DNA of 64,000 nt from contig NC_015635.1 in assembly GCF_000270245.1 (NCBI RefSeq), forward strand, positions 1,984,001 to 2,048,000, given 5' to 3'. Source of the stretch: Microlunatus phosphovorus NM-1 (lineage in GTDB: Bacteria; Actinomycetota; Actinomycetes; Propionibacteriales; Propionibacteriaceae). Within the stretch, counting starts at the first letter, position 1; each line of letters opens with the position of its first letter. A program made the position numbers and the translations under genes. The notes beneath the pieces are model-generated. The model did no database searches. It was not told where the DNA came from and saw only the letters and a list, made by a program, of their open reading frames with translations. Shown here piece after piece: positions 42,490 through 51,435 of this stretch.

Positions 42490-43020
42490 TCCGACTGCTC
42501 AATTGAGTTCGTCTGTCTGCGCAGCCGTAGGTCACCGCCACCGCAGGGGTGTTGAGCTGGTACGTCAACCTATCGGTTCGGCGTTCGCCGCCGTAGCGCT
42601 GCTGGTCTTCGACGGTGGGGACCACGCGGCCGGTGGTTGGGAAGAGTCAGGGACGACGACGCCCGTCGTCGTGTCGCTGCCGGAACACACGCGGCGTCAG
42701 GCTTGAGTGGTCTGAACCAGCTTCTCTGCCAGAAGGTAGATACTCGGACACCGACTGACGGCGGCTGGAATGCTCACATTGCAGAGGTCCCTGGCGTAGC
42801 TTGGCAGTAAGGACTTGATGCCGACAGAGTCGCCGGCAAAGGTCCTTCGTTGATACGTTGTTGATCTTGGTCAAGGCCGCGTGAGGGCCGCAGAACGGCA
42901 ACAGATGTTGGCGATCAACGCAGACTGTTGACAGGCATCGGAGGCGCTATTGGGCCTAGCCAGGGCGAGTTTTGGTGGCCGGCGACAGGTGTCGAAAGAC
43001 AACGCAAGACCTGCGGGAAT
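42490..43020. other. Gap with element-end sequence
   Basis: I see no supported gene. The last 70 bases before 43021 (GTCGAAAGACAACGC...GGGAATGCC) resemble those before the 45174 att copy (GTCGAAAGACAACGCC...GGCAATGCC), so they are the conserved end of an integrated element. Confidence 0.5.
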
Positions 43021-43065
43021 GCCCTCTCAAGGCGGTAGCGCGGGTTCGAATCCCGTCGGGGCTAC
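43021..43065 (+). repeat. att repeat 2 (exact copy of the tRNA-Glu 3' end)
   Basis: All 45 bases match 6171-6215. Without the 5' half of the tRNA it cannot be a tRNA gene; it marks the right end (attR) of the 37-kb island that begins at tRNA-Glu and the left end of the next segment. Confidence 0.9.
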
Positions 43066-43482
43066 AAGTCTGAAACCTGGTTTGACCAGGCAATGCGCTG
43101 ATCCAAATACTTCGATTGCCTATCCTGTTCTCGCGTCAAGGGCGTACCAGGGGCGCACGAAATCCACGATCATCTGCTCCCTGCTGCGCCCGCACGCGGG
43201 TTCATAGGTGAAGGCGAACCCCGAAACTGATCCTGACAAGGGGATTCGCCGCGCATCGTGGCATTCGCTACCGCCTTGCAGGGCGGCGTGCAACTCGCTC
43301 GCCACGCTTCCGGCGTGCGGTGTCCGATCCTTGTGTGGGCTGGGTGCGTCGACAACGGGATTTGTGTCGATGCGTTGTTAGTCACTTGCAAGCGCCCCGC
43401 TTCGGTGGACGGGCAACGGTGCGGTGGGCTCTGCGGATCACCGCATGTGTTGTAAGCGTAGTGCTTTTGCTACTCTTTTGAC

Positions 43483-44037
43483 ATGACGTACCGGCAGGAT
43501 CTGCGTGAGTTGGCACTTGACAACTATGGTCTGGTGACCACCTGGCAGGCGAGCGAGGCGGGGGTGCCTGCGGTCATGCTGCGTCAGATTGCCGCGCGGG
43601 GCGGGCTGGTGCGCCTCGGTCACGGCCTGTACCGCTTCCCTCTTAGCGAGATTCGTCCGACCTTCTTTGACCCGTTCGCTGAGGCCGTTGCCCGGGTTGG
43701 TCGAGACGCCTACCTCACCCATGACGCGGTGCTTGCCCTGCACGGGCTAGGGCTGGTCAATCCTCAGCGGATTAGGGTCGGGACACCACGGCGTGTTCGC
43801 GCCGATGTCGGCGACATGGTCCAGATCGTTCACCAGCCCACTCTTTCCGCGGCTGCGCTGACCGTGTACGAGGGGATTCCGTCGACCACAGTTGCCCAAG
43901 CTCTCGCCGACTGTGCTCGGGCTGGTCTGGTGATGCCGGAGCGGCTCGCTGACGCGCGCGACGAGGCACGCGGTCGAGGTCTCATCACAGAGCGCGAAGT
44001 GCGCAGTCTCGCCGCAGCAGAAGCAGCGGCATCGTGA
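43483..44037 (+). CDS. AbiEi-type antitoxin/regulator
   Basis: 184 residues. The N-terminal winged helix typical of AbiEi antitoxins (ELALDNYGLVTTWQASEAGV, GLVRLGHGLYRF) is followed by the C-terminal domain (YLTHDAVLALHGLG, IPSTTVAQALADCARAGLVM). It should repress its own promoter and counter the toxin encoded by the overlapping next gene. It lies between two tRNA-Glu att copies, as the only evident cargo with its partner. Confidence 0.88.
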   Translation: MTYRQDLRELALDNYGLVTTWQASEAGVPAVMLRQIAARGGLVRLGHGLYRFPLSEIRPTFFDPFAEAVARVGRDAYLTHDAVLALHGLGLVNPQRIRVGTPRRVRADVGDMVQIVHQPTLSAAALTVYEGIPSTTVAQALADCARAGLVMPERLADARDEARGRGLITEREVRSLAAAEAAAS

Positions 44038-44882
44038 GCCCGAAGCCACCGACCAGTGTCGGCCTGCTCCAGTCGCGTATGCACACTGTGGCGCAGGCGC
44101 AAGGAACCAGCCCAGCTCGGATCCAGGTGGTGATCGGTACGACAGCGCTCGCCCAGATGATGCCGGCCTGCGCTGTGAAGGGTGGTACGGCGATGAAGTT
44201 CCGGTTCGGTGGCGCCACTCGCTTCACTCGTGACCTGGACGTTGCACGCGCCGCCGATGCCGCCACCTTCAGGCAGGAACTGCAGGACTCGCTGCGAGCG
44301 GGGTGGGGCGACTTCACCGGCACCTTGGCGGAAGCGCGTGCCAAACCGGCTCCTGCAGGGATTCCCCTCGCGTATGTGATGAAGCCGTTCGATGTGAAGC
44401 TCGCCTACCGTGGACGGTCGTTCATGACGGTGCCGCTGGAGGTCGGCCACGACGAGATCGGCGACACCGCCGACGCCGAGTTGGCGCTGGCCCCCGACAT
44501 CCAGAGTCTCTTCGAGACGCTTGGGCTCCTGATCCCTGAGCCTGTTCCGGTTCTGGCTACTCACCATCAGGTTGTTCAGAAGCTACATGCCTGCACCGCC
44601 GTGGGTAGCGAGCGCGCCCACGACCTGGTCGACCTCCAGATCCTCATCGAGCACGACAAGCAGCGGCCGCTTGACCTGCCAGTCACCCGACGCGCTGCCG
44701 CGCGGCTCTTCAGCTCCCGGCACGCACACGCCTGGCCACCAGCTATCACGCCACGGCCAGGATGGGAACCGCTCTACCAAGAAGCCGCCCAAGGCATGCC
44801 TGTCCGTCCGAATCTCGACGATGCCTGTGCTTGGGGCAACGCACTCATCCAGCGCATTGACGCAGCACCGAAGGAATCGTGA
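44034..44882 (+). CDS. AbiEii-type nucleotidyltransferase toxin
   Basis: 282 residues. VKGGTAMKFRFGGATRFTRDLDVA is the GG(T/S)...R-x-(S/T)-x-D-x-D signature of AbiEii/AbiGii toxins. FDVKLAYRGR follows, and the C-terminal HHQVVQKLHACTAVGSERAHDLVDL contains the K...D...DL motif of the family. The GTG start overlaps the AbiEi stop (GTGA). Family members are nucleotidyltransferases that block growth or phage by modifying tRNA or other targets; here that role is inferred. Confidence 0.88.
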   Translation: MSPKPPTSVGLLQSRMHTVAQAQGTSPARIQVVIGTTALAQMMPACAVKGGTAMKFRFGGATRFTRDLDVARAADAATFRQELQDSLRAGWGDFTGTLAEARAKPAPAGIPLAYVMKPFDVKLAYRGRSFMTVPLEVGHDEIGDTADAELALAPDIQSLFETLGLLIPEPVPVLATHHQVVQKLHACTAVGSERAHDLVDLQILIEHDKQRPLDLPVTRRAAARLFSSRHAHAWPPAITPRPGWEPLYQEAAQGMPVRPNLDDACAWGNALIQRIDAAPKES

Positions 44883-45173
44883 GAAGTCAACCTTCGAAGG
44901 CAGACTCGATCTGGCGCTCCGCAATCACCGCGCCTACAGCTGGCGACACTTCCGACGGTCTGACCTGAACGCCGAATGCAGCTACTGGTTCGAGCGTGAA
45001 CAGGGCGGGCCAATTGATCTTGGTCGGAGGCGCGTCAGGGGTGCAGAAGGACGACAAGGGATGACAGACGACGACATGTGCCCAGAGTCGCGGACAGCGG
45101 CATCTGGCCTAGTCAAGCCGAATTTCAAGCAACGCCGACGAACGTCGAAAGACAACGCCAAGCTCACGGCAAT

Positions 45174-45218
45174 GCCCTCTCAAGGCGGTAGCGCGGGTTC
45201 GAATCCCGTCCGGGCTAC
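45174..45218 (+). repeat. att repeat 3 (one mismatch to the tRNA-Glu 3' end)
   Basis: It matches 6171-6215 except for a C in place of G near the end (GTCCGGGC against GTCGGGGC). The flanks on both sides resemble those of repeat 2 for roughly 70-100 bases (AAGTCTGAAACCTAGTTTGA against AAGTCTGAAACCTGGTTTGA). Confidence 0.88.
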
Positions 45219-45316
45219 AAGTCTGAAACCTAGTTTGACTAGGTGATACGCTGATTCTAGTACTTCGATTGCCTATCACGTCCTCGCGCCAAGGGCGCAC
45301 CGAGGGCGCACGAACT

Positions 45317-45482
45317 CAGCGGCCAAGCAGATTGTCGAGCCGGTCCACCCCGACGTCACTGGCATCCCGGAAGACCCGCCGTAGCGCGTCAGCGTGAAAG
45401 CCACACTGCTACTTCCGGCTCACTCGGATACCTCGCGGGCGTTGCAGCCAGCGGCTACCAGAATCGCGACGAAGCTGTGACG
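45317..45482 (-). pseudogene. Relic integrase C-terminus next to att repeat 3
   Basis: On the minus strand it reads FVAILVAAGCNAREVSE, a stop where Trp is expected, then SSVAFTLTRYGG. This matches FVAILVAAGCNVREVSEWAG and SSVAFTLTRYGG of the intact integrase at 10254. It is the third integrase 3' end in the window, again beside a tRNA-Glu att copy. Confidence 0.8.
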
Positions 45483-45653
45483 GCGAGGCCAGGGTTCCGG
45501 CGCCACCTTGACACCACGATCATGGCTCACCGCAGCGCCGAACGGCTCGGGTTGTCAGTGGTCACGGGTATCAATTCCGAGCAGATGGACGTGGTGTGCA
45601 TTCTGACATCACGGCGAGGTGGGCTCCCTTGGTGGGGACGCCCCGGGAGCGAG

Positions 45654-46352
45654 GTGAGTGGCTTGGCGCGTCGAGGAGTCAGACGGCTCACCATTGGCTG
45701 GATCCGGGTGTTGGTTACCGCGGTCGTCGTTGCCAGCGTTGTGCTGGTGATCGTTCTCCGACCCACGGCTCAGGGCGATCCCGCGATGGCGTTGGAGGCA
45801 CTGCCGATGGTCGACCGGGTGACCCAGGACGCCAGCTATCGGCGGGCTGCGTTCGGCGACGGCTGGTCTGACCTGGATGGTGACGGGTGCCGTACCCGCG
45901 ACGAAGTGCTGCTGTCGACCGTGGACCGCAGTCAGCCTTATCGGACGCGAAGGCAGGGGCGTTGTGGTGCCGACATGGTCGCTGGGACCTGGACCGACCT
46001 CTACACGGGCCAGCGCATGACCTGGTCGAACTTGAAGGACACGACTCAGGCCCAGGCCATTCCCATCGACCACATCGTGAGTCTCGCCGCGGCGTATCGC
46101 TACGGAGCCAAGACTTGGAGCGAGCAGGACCGGATCGCCTTCGCCAATGACGAGCTGAACCTGACCCCGACGACCGCGGCGATCAACCAGGCCAAGGCCG
46201 ACAAGGACCCCGCGAGCTGGACGCCGCCGGCCGCCGGGCGATGCGCCTACGCGACCCGCTACATCGCGGTGAAGACGCGGTACCGGCTCCCGGTCGATCA
46301 CGTGGAGAAGACCTCGTTGCAGCAGTTGCTCCGCGGCTGCCCGCGCGGCTGA
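45654..46352 (+). CDS. Membrane-anchored or secreted HNH nuclease (DUF1524-like)
   Basis: About 232 residues. An N-terminal hydrophobic helix (VLVTAVVVASVVLVIVL) precedes a GmrSD/DUF1524-type HNH domain: IDHIVSLAAAYRYGAKTWSE (catalytic Asp-His) and NDELNLTPTTAAINQAKADK. Such extracytoplasmic HNH proteins are common in actinobacteria. The GTG at 45654 follows a GGGAGCGAG stretch. It lies between the third and fourth att copies, so it may be element cargo. Confidence 0.82.
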   Translation: MSGLARRGVRRLTIGWIRVLVTAVVVASVVLVIVLRPTAQGDPAMALEALPMVDRVTQDASYRRAAFGDGWSDLDGDGCRTRDEVLLSTVDRSQPYRTRRQGRCGADMVAGTWTDLYTGQRMTWSNLKDTTQAQAIPIDHIVSLAAAYRYGAKTWSEQDRIAFANDELNLTPTTAAINQAKADKDPASWTPPAAGRCAYATRYIAVKTRYRLPVDHVEKTSLQQLLRGCPRG

Positions 46353-46383
46353 CCCACTTACTGCTCGGGCTCGGGGTTGCTGA

Positions 46384-46424
46384 CCGCCTCTCAAGGCGGT
46401 AACGCGGGCTCGAATCCACGTCGG
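46384..46424 (+). repeat. att repeat 4 (degenerate tRNA-Glu 3' end)
   Basis: CTCTCAAGGCGGTAACGCGG and CTCGAATCC are shared with the tRNA with a few changes and a one-base loss. It ends exactly where the hydrolase gene ends, marking the outermost, oldest right boundary of the array. Confidence 0.65.
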
Positions 46425-47462
46425 TCAGAGCCGGAGCGAGTCCTCAACGGCCCGGGCGAAGGCGACCGGATCCTCTTGCGGGACGTTATGTCCGACGGCA
46501 AAGGTGCGGTGGTCGTACGGGCCGGTGAAGTGCGATCGATAGCCTGCGCCATCATCCGCGGGAGTGAAGGGGTCTTCTGCTCCGTCGACGGTGATGGTGG
46601 GCACCGCGATGTTCGGCGCGGCTTGCAGACGCGACTCGATGGTGGCGTAGCGGGGGTCGCTGCCGACCAGGCTCAGTCGCCAGCGGTAGTTGAAGATCAC
46701 GATGTCGACGAAGTCGGGGTTGTCGAAGGCCCGGGCTGTCGTGGCGAGCGTTCCTTCGTCGTATGCCCAGCCGGGTGAGTTGAAGGTCCACACCAGCCTG
46801 GCCAGGTCCATGCGGTAGGTCGGGTCCGCCAGCCCTTGGCGGCCCCGCTCGGTGGCGAAGTAGTACTGGTACCACCATGCCCACTCCGCTCTCGGCGGCA
46901 GCGGAGTTCGATTCGCCTGCAGGTTGGTGATCAGGTAGCCGGTCACCGATACCAGGGCTCGCACCCGGTGGGGCCATAGTGCCGCGATGATGTTGCCGGT
47001 GCGCGAGCCCCAGTCGTACCCGGCGAGGACGGCGCGTTTGATGGACAGCGCGTCCATCAGCGCGAGGATGTCGAGCGCGAAGGCCGTCTGTTGGGCGCTG
47101 CGGGGAGTCTTCGGCGAGCGGAACCGGGTCGTGCCGTACCCCCGGAAGTACGGCACGATGACTCGGAATCCGGCCGCGGCGAGCAATGGCGCTACCTCCG
47201 CGTAGCTGTGGATGTCGTAGGGGAAACCGTGCATCAGGACGACCGGCTGGCCGGCGGCCGGGCCGAGTTCGACGTAACCGGTGTCGAGTTCGCCGGCCCG
47301 GATCCGCTTCAGCGGTCCGAAACGTGTCGCCGGCGGATGCGGACGGCGGCTCTGAGGTTCGGTCTGAGGTTCTGCAGCCTGGGATCCGGCGATCGGGGTC
47401 CCGGCGAGAACGGCGCCGATCGTTCCCGATCCCAGCAATGTCGTGAATGTACGCCTGTTCAT
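46425..47462 (-). CDS. Exported alpha/beta hydrolase (epoxide-hydrolase-like)
   Basis: 345 residues. A twin-arginine-like signal (MNRRTFTTLLGSGTIGAVLA) precedes an alpha/beta hydrolase fold. VVLMHGFPYD is the oxyanion region, AGYDWGSRTG the nucleophile elbow (Asp, as in epoxide hydrolases and dehalogenases), and FAVGHNVPQEDP carries the catalytic His. The ATG at 47462 has AAGGAGC upstream. It follows the tannase and a truncated VOC gene on the same strand. Its stop abuts the degenerate tRNA-Glu copy. Confidence 0.88.
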   Translation of the reverse strand: MNRRTFTTLLGSGTIGAVLAGTPIAGSQAAEPQTEPQSRRPHPPATRFGPLKRIRAGELDTGYVELGPAAGQPVVLMHGFPYDIHSYAEVAPLLAAAGFRVIVPYFRGYGTTRFRSPKTPRSAQQTAFALDILALMDALSIKRAVLAGYDWGSRTGNIIAALWPHRVRALVSVTGYLITNLQANRTPLPPRAEWAWWYQYYFATERGRQGLADPTYRMDLARLVWTFNSPGWAYDEGTLATTARAFDNPDFVDIVIFNYRWRLSLVGSDPRYATIESRLQAAPNIAVPTITVDGAEDPFTPADDGAGYRSHFTGPYDHRTFAVGHNVPQEDPVAFARAVEDSLRL

Positions 47463-47541
47463 CGTGAGCTCCTTGCTCGGTGGTTGGTCGGGATTGATGG
47501 TGGCCAGACTGATCGACTGGTCGGACTCGCTTGGTCCGGCC

Positions 47542-47922
47542 TTACCCGGGCAGTGGCTGCCCGAGTTGCTCGTTGAGCAGGTAGTCCGCGTACCACTCCG
47601 GCCAGTTCGCGTCCTCGTGCCCGAGGCGCCCCTCGTGCGCCCCGTGGGCGGCGGCGGCGGCGCGCAAGGCGGAGGCCAGATCGGCGCGAGCGCCGTAGCT
47701 GGCCTGAGTGATCCTGCCGGGGATCCGCTGCGTGATCTCCTGCACGACCCATTCGTTCCCCTCCGGATCGGTCATCGACATGAACGAGCCGTAGGACCGG
47801 CGGTCCGGGGCCGGTCTGGGTACGCGGTCGGCGGTGCCGGCGTGGTGGAAGACACCGGTGGCGTCGTGGAAGATCTCACCGACCCGGACACCTCGCTCGA
47901 CCAGGGTCGCACGGCACACCAC
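47542..47922 (-). pseudogene. VOC-family protein, N-terminally truncated
   Basis: The frame reads VGEIFHDATGVFHHAGTADR and MSMTDPEGNEWVVQEIT, the second half of a glyoxalase/VOC protein. It closely parallels the intact VOC gene at 50943 (VSEIFHDASGFFHGHGTAGR, SFSDPDGNGWLLQEVT). The first 70 or so residues with the first metal site are missing. The sequence just upstream encodes an unrelated short peptide overlapping the tannase stop. It is probably a deletion relic of a paralogue. Confidence 0.7.
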
Positions 47923-47973
47923 GATGTCGCCGGCCGTCGGGGTTCGTCGGCTCGTGTGTGTCCGCGATGATGC

Positions 47974-49611
47974 TCACTGGTCCACCTCCTGAAGGTGGGA
48001 CGAGCGGTGGCCGTGTGTGTCTGTGCTGCTGCAGCGGTAGCTCGCGGCGTCGTCGGGATCGCCATGGCCGAGATATCGAGTCGATTGCGGGTACGCGCAC
48101 ACGTGGCGGGCGGCGGTCTTGCCATCGGCCCGGGTGGCGGAAACGGTGAGCGTGTTGGGCGGTGTGCCCTGCTCGACCCAGCTGACCAGCGCGCCCAGGT
48201 CGTCAACGGGTTGTCCGCCGGGACCACCACCGCAGTGTGCGACGCCGGGTAGCAGGAAGAGGCGGTAGTGTCGATCGACGGCCGAGTTGCCGCCGGCGTG
48301 GCGATTGACTCGTTCCCGGTAGTCGATGGTGCCTCGGGTCGGGACGAGCTGATCGGACTGGCCGTGCCAGCTGAGCAGCTTGCCGCCGGCCCGGGCGAAG
48401 GCGGACAGGTCGGGATCGTCGCTGCCGATGACGGCGTGGTAGCGGCGCTGCGACTCGGCGAAGACCCGGTCAAAGGTCTGGTAGGTCAACTTGGTGGTGT
48501 CGAAGGACGGATTCTGCTGCACGAAGTAGCGGACCCAACTGTCGGCGACGGTGAAGGGCTTGCCGACCGAGGCGAGGGACTCCAGGTTGGCGCCCTTGTT
48601 CGGGCCGTACCAGAGCCGGCGCCCCGAGGGAGTCTGCGGGCCTTGCCAGATCTTGCGTACAGCTTCGGCGGTGGCCCGGGAGATCGTCATGCGCTGGCCT
48701 TCGCAGTCGATCGTGGTGCCCACCAGCCGTCGTGGATCCCAGCGACAGGCAGCGGGGTTGTCGATGATCGCGTCTGTGACGCCATCGAGCCTGTCGCAAG
48801 CTCTGACCGCGGCATCGGTGAAGGCCGTCAGCTCACACTGGGTCGGCTGCACGTGCTCGGAGTTGAAGACGGCCTGCGACCACAGGGCGGCGACGGCGAA
48901 CCGATCCCAGCTGATCGCGGGCGCCTTGGCCAAGATTCCCTGGAAGTCCTGCGGGTAGTCCTGGGCCAGCTGGTATCCCTGACGGCCACCGGTCGAGCAG
49001 CCGTTCCAGTACGCGTAGCGGGCATCTTGGCCGTAGAACGTGGCGGTCGCACTCTTGCCGACGACGGCGAGGTCGTGGAGTGAGCGGGAGGCAAAGTTCT
49101 GCAGCAGTGGACGGTTGACCCGTCCGGTCGTTGTCAGTGCCCAGTCGCTCACGTCGATGGGGTTCTGGCCCACGCCGGCGTCGGTGGCTGCGGTGGCGTA
49201 CCCGTTCTTCACCCCGTCGAGGAGTGGGGTGGCGATGATGCCGTCCAGGTCGCCGGCCAGATAGGCACTGCCTCCGGTGGCCTGGAATCGGCCGTTCCAG
49301 CGGCCCCGATCTTGCGGCAACACGAGCTTGACCCGGACGCTGTCGCCGGCGCCCGGGTGCGTGAGGGTGATGGTGATGTCACAGTAGGCGGGCACGTCGG
49401 TGACCGGTGGCAGATTCGGCAGGGTGACGGTTCCGCCGGGCTGGGCGGCCGCGGTCACGGACACGACGCGGGTGCCCTTTGGTGCAGCGACGTGAACAGG
49501 AGCGCAGCGTACGGTCGAGTCGTCGTCACGGCTGTCGGCGCCGGCTAGCGGCGGCAGAGCCGCCGACAGCAGCAGCACCGCTGACAGCATGATCAAGAAC
49601 TTCTTCTTCAT
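47974..49611 (-). CDS. Tannase/feruloyl-esterase-family secreted esterase
   Basis: 545 residues. A signal peptide (MKKKFLIMLSAVLLLSAALP) precedes the tannase fold: nucleophile motif YWNGCSTGGRQG, the large lid domain, the catalytic Asp region LLSWHGQSDQLVPT and His in LPGVAHCGGG. It should hydrolyse ester bonds of aromatic acid esters outside the cell. I chose the ATG at 49611 because it begins the signal peptide and has AAAGG upstream. It heads a minus-strand group with the VOC relic and the alpha/beta hydrolase. Confidence 0.88.
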   Translation of the reverse strand: MKKKFLIMLSAVLLLSAALPPLAGADSRDDDSTVRCAPVHVAAPKGTRVVSVTAAAQPGGTVTLPNLPPVTDVPAYCDITITLTHPGAGDSVRVKLVLPQDRGRWNGRFQATGGSAYLAGDLDGIIATPLLDGVKNGYATAATDAGVGQNPIDVSDWALTTTGRVNRPLLQNFASRSLHDLAVVGKSATATFYGQDARYAYWNGCSTGGRQGYQLAQDYPQDFQGILAKAPAISWDRFAVAALWSQAVFNSEHVQPTQCELTAFTDAAVRACDRLDGVTDAIIDNPAACRWDPRRLVGTTIDCEGQRMTISRATAEAVRKIWQGPQTPSGRRLWYGPNKGANLESLASVGKPFTVADSWVRYFVQQNPSFDTTKLTYQTFDRVFAESQRRYHAVIGSDDPDLSAFARAGGKLLSWHGQSDQLVPTRGTIDYRERVNRHAGGNSAVDRHYRLFLLPGVAHCGGGPGGQPVDDLGALVSWVEQGTPPNTLTVSATRADGKTAARHVCAYPQSTRYLGHGDPDDAASYRCSSTDTHGHRSSHLQEVDQ

Positions 49612-49691
49612 TGGGATCGAACCTTTCGTCGAGTCGGGACTGAAGGCGCCAGGGATCGGCCCTGGGCCGGACACGGGACCACTTGCCTGGG

Positions 49692-49970
49692 TCATCGGGT
49701 GGGCCACCGGGGGTAGGGATACGGCCACACGAATCCCAGAGCGCACAGCGCTGCTGAGGGAAACGGCCAGAGCGGCATCGCCAGGTGGGGCACGTCGGTT
49801 GGGCTGGCCCGACGATCATCCGGTGCTGACTCGCCCCACTCCCGTTCGACAAGGGACCAGAACGCGTCGTCCACGGCCGCCGGGTCGTCGAGCCACCGCC
49901 GGCCCCGCCGCCAGGCGCGACGTGCCTGCCAACGCCTGAGCCATCTGCCCCAGCCCTGTGTGGTGATCAT
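49692..49970 (-). CDS. Small hypothetical protein
   Basis: 92 residues, Trp/Arg-rich N-terminus (GWGRWLRRWQARRAWRRGRRW) and a hydrophobic C-terminus. It is in line with the tannase gene. There is no recognised family; it could be a spurious frame. Confidence 0.3.
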   Translation of the reverse strand: MITTQGWGRWLRRWQARRAWRRGRRWLDDPAAVDDAFWSLVEREWGESAPDDRRASPTDVPHLAMPLWPFPSAALCALGFVWPYPYPRWPTR

Positions 49971-50349
49971 GGTTCTTGTCCGAAGGAGTGTCGGAACAAC
50001 GACGACGCGGTCTGGCCCGAGACGGTGACGTGGAGCATGGGAAGGTCCTTTCAGGGTCGGATCCCGAGGTCGGGATCAACGGATTTCCCGGTGCCACCAC
50101 CGTCTGCGATCAGCCGATCCGTCGCCCCAGGCGGTCACCCTGGCGTGACGCGGGTCCGGGCACCTGTGGGCACCTGCCTGTGTTCGGCTGCCATCGACCG
50201 GCCGCCGTCCGCCGGCAGCCGAGTGTGATCACCGACCGAACCCGGGGGAACACCAGGGTCACGCACAGGCTCGCCCGCGACCTCGACCAGTGAGGCTGAG
50301 AGCGCACCAGAAACCGTCAAGCACGCTAGAAACCGTCAAAGGAGAAACC
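49971..50349. other. Intergenic region
   Basis: I see no supported gene in these 380 bases. They must hold the promoter of the SRPBCC gene, which has AAAGGAG just upstream of its ATG; two AGAAACCGTCAA copies lie at about 50308-50340. Confidence 0.4.
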
Positions 50350-50814
50350 ATGTCCACCATCCATCTGCATGCGACAACCTCCGCGAGTCCGGAGCAGGTC
50401 CTCGCCGCCCTCACCGACTTCGGACCGGGCCGGTCGACGCTGTTCCCCAACAGCGCCGATGACTACCTGCAGGTGCACGAGCAGGGGCCGGGTCGGGCCG
50501 ACGTCACCGAGGGATCCGGCGGCGTCTGGGAGCGACTCTCGTACGACTGGTCCGATCCGCACCGCGTCGTGATGACGACCACCGACTCCAACATCTGGGG
50601 CGGCCGCTCGGGTCACACCTACACCCTCACCCCGGAGGACGACGAGACCACCACGATCGACGTCGTGGTAGTGCGTGAGGGCAAGAACCTCAGAGGTCGG
50701 CTGATCGGGTTCCTACTGGGCACTGCGGGCAAGGGCGTACTCACCAGGGCTTTGAGCGCAACGGCTGAGGCAGTTGAGGCTCGTCACGAGCTGACGCGCC
50801 GCGACGATGTCTGA
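50350..50814 (+). CDS. SRPBCC-family (START-like) protein
   Basis: 154 residues. The opening strand STIHLHATTSASPEQVLAAL and the closing helix VLTRALSATAEAVEARHEL fit the polyketide-cyclase/START-like fold, a hydrophobic ligand cavity. The ATG at 50350 has AAAGGAG at good spacing. The ligand is unknown. It overlaps the start of a truncated ltrA-like gene. Confidence 0.82.
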   Translation: MSTIHLHATTSASPEQVLAALTDFGPGRSTLFPNSADDYLQVHEQGPGRADVTEGSGGVWERLSYDWSDPHRVVMTTTDSNIWGGRSGHTYTLTPEDDETTTIDVVVVREGKNLRGRLIGFLLGTAGKGVLTRALSATAEAVEARHELTRRDDV

Positions 50815-50974
50815 ACGGTCCCGCCGGGTCGCAACCCGCGAGGGTGACCGGGTGACGATGTTCGAGATCTTCTTCGACCTCGTGGCCGGCAGCCTCATCT
50901 GCGTCTGCGTCGCCTCTGCTCACGTCGCGCATCCCGTCGCCGTCAGCGAGGTTCGGCCATTCGCCCGGAGGTGA
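50807..50974 (+). pseudogene. LtrA-like membrane protein, N-terminal fragment
   Basis: 55 residues start MSERSRRVATREGDRVTMFE and IFFDLVAGSLICV. They match the first 30 or so residues of low-temperature-requirement A proteins (REGDRVTxxELFFDLVFVFA). The frame then departs and stops inside the convergent VOC gene. The remaining transmembrane helices are absent. Confidence 0.7.
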
Positions 50975-51383
50975 CCTCCTGGAGCAGCCAACCGTTGCCG
51001 TCGGGATCGCTGAAGGACGCGAAGGAGGAGTAGCTGCGCCGTTGCGGGTCCAGCCCTGGTACCCGCCCAGCCGTGCCGTGGCCGTGGAAGAAGCCGGACG
51101 CGTCGTGGAAGATCTCGCTCACCTGCGCACCATCGGCGATCAGCTCGGCCCTGGCCGCCTCGATGTCGACGACGGTCAGGTGCAGTCCTTGTGCACTCCC
51201 CGGTGGCGCGGCCGTGACGCCGGAACCGAAGATGATCGAGCATTCAGACCCTGGGGGCGTCATCTGGACGACACGGAGGTCGTCTGTGGTGGCATCTGCG
51301 TCCACGAGCCACCCCAGCTGCTGGTAGAAGATCTTCGCGCGATCGACATCGCCGACTGGCACGACGATGATCTCGAGGTGCAT
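50943..51383 (-). CDS. VOC/glyoxalase-family protein
   Basis: 146 residues: MHLEIIVVPVGDVDRAKIFY, VVQMTPPGSECSIIFG, LHLTVVDIEAARAELIADGA and SFSDPDGNGWLLQEV form two beta-alpha-beta-beta-beta modules of the VOC superfamily with His/Glu metal positions. A GTG six bases upstream (51389) has a better-spaced AAAGGA and may be the true start. It is paralogous to the truncated gene at 47542. Confidence 0.87.
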   Translation of the reverse strand: MHLEIIVVPVGDVDRAKIFYQQLGWLVDADATTDDLRVVQMTPPGSECSIIFGSGVTAAPPGSAQGLHLTVVDIEAARAELIADGAQVSEIFHDASGFFHGHGTAGRVPGLDPQRRSYSSFASFSDPDGNGWLLQEVTSGRMAEPR

Positions 51384-51435
51384 CCTCACGGGTGCGTCCT
51401 TTCTGACGTGAGATAGGCCGATGGGGTCGCATGGG

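Noticed and set aside
43021-43065. Copies of the tRNA-Glu 3' end as additional tRNA genes
   Set aside because: All lack the acceptor 5' strand and D arm, so they cannot fold as tRNAs; they are att remnants.
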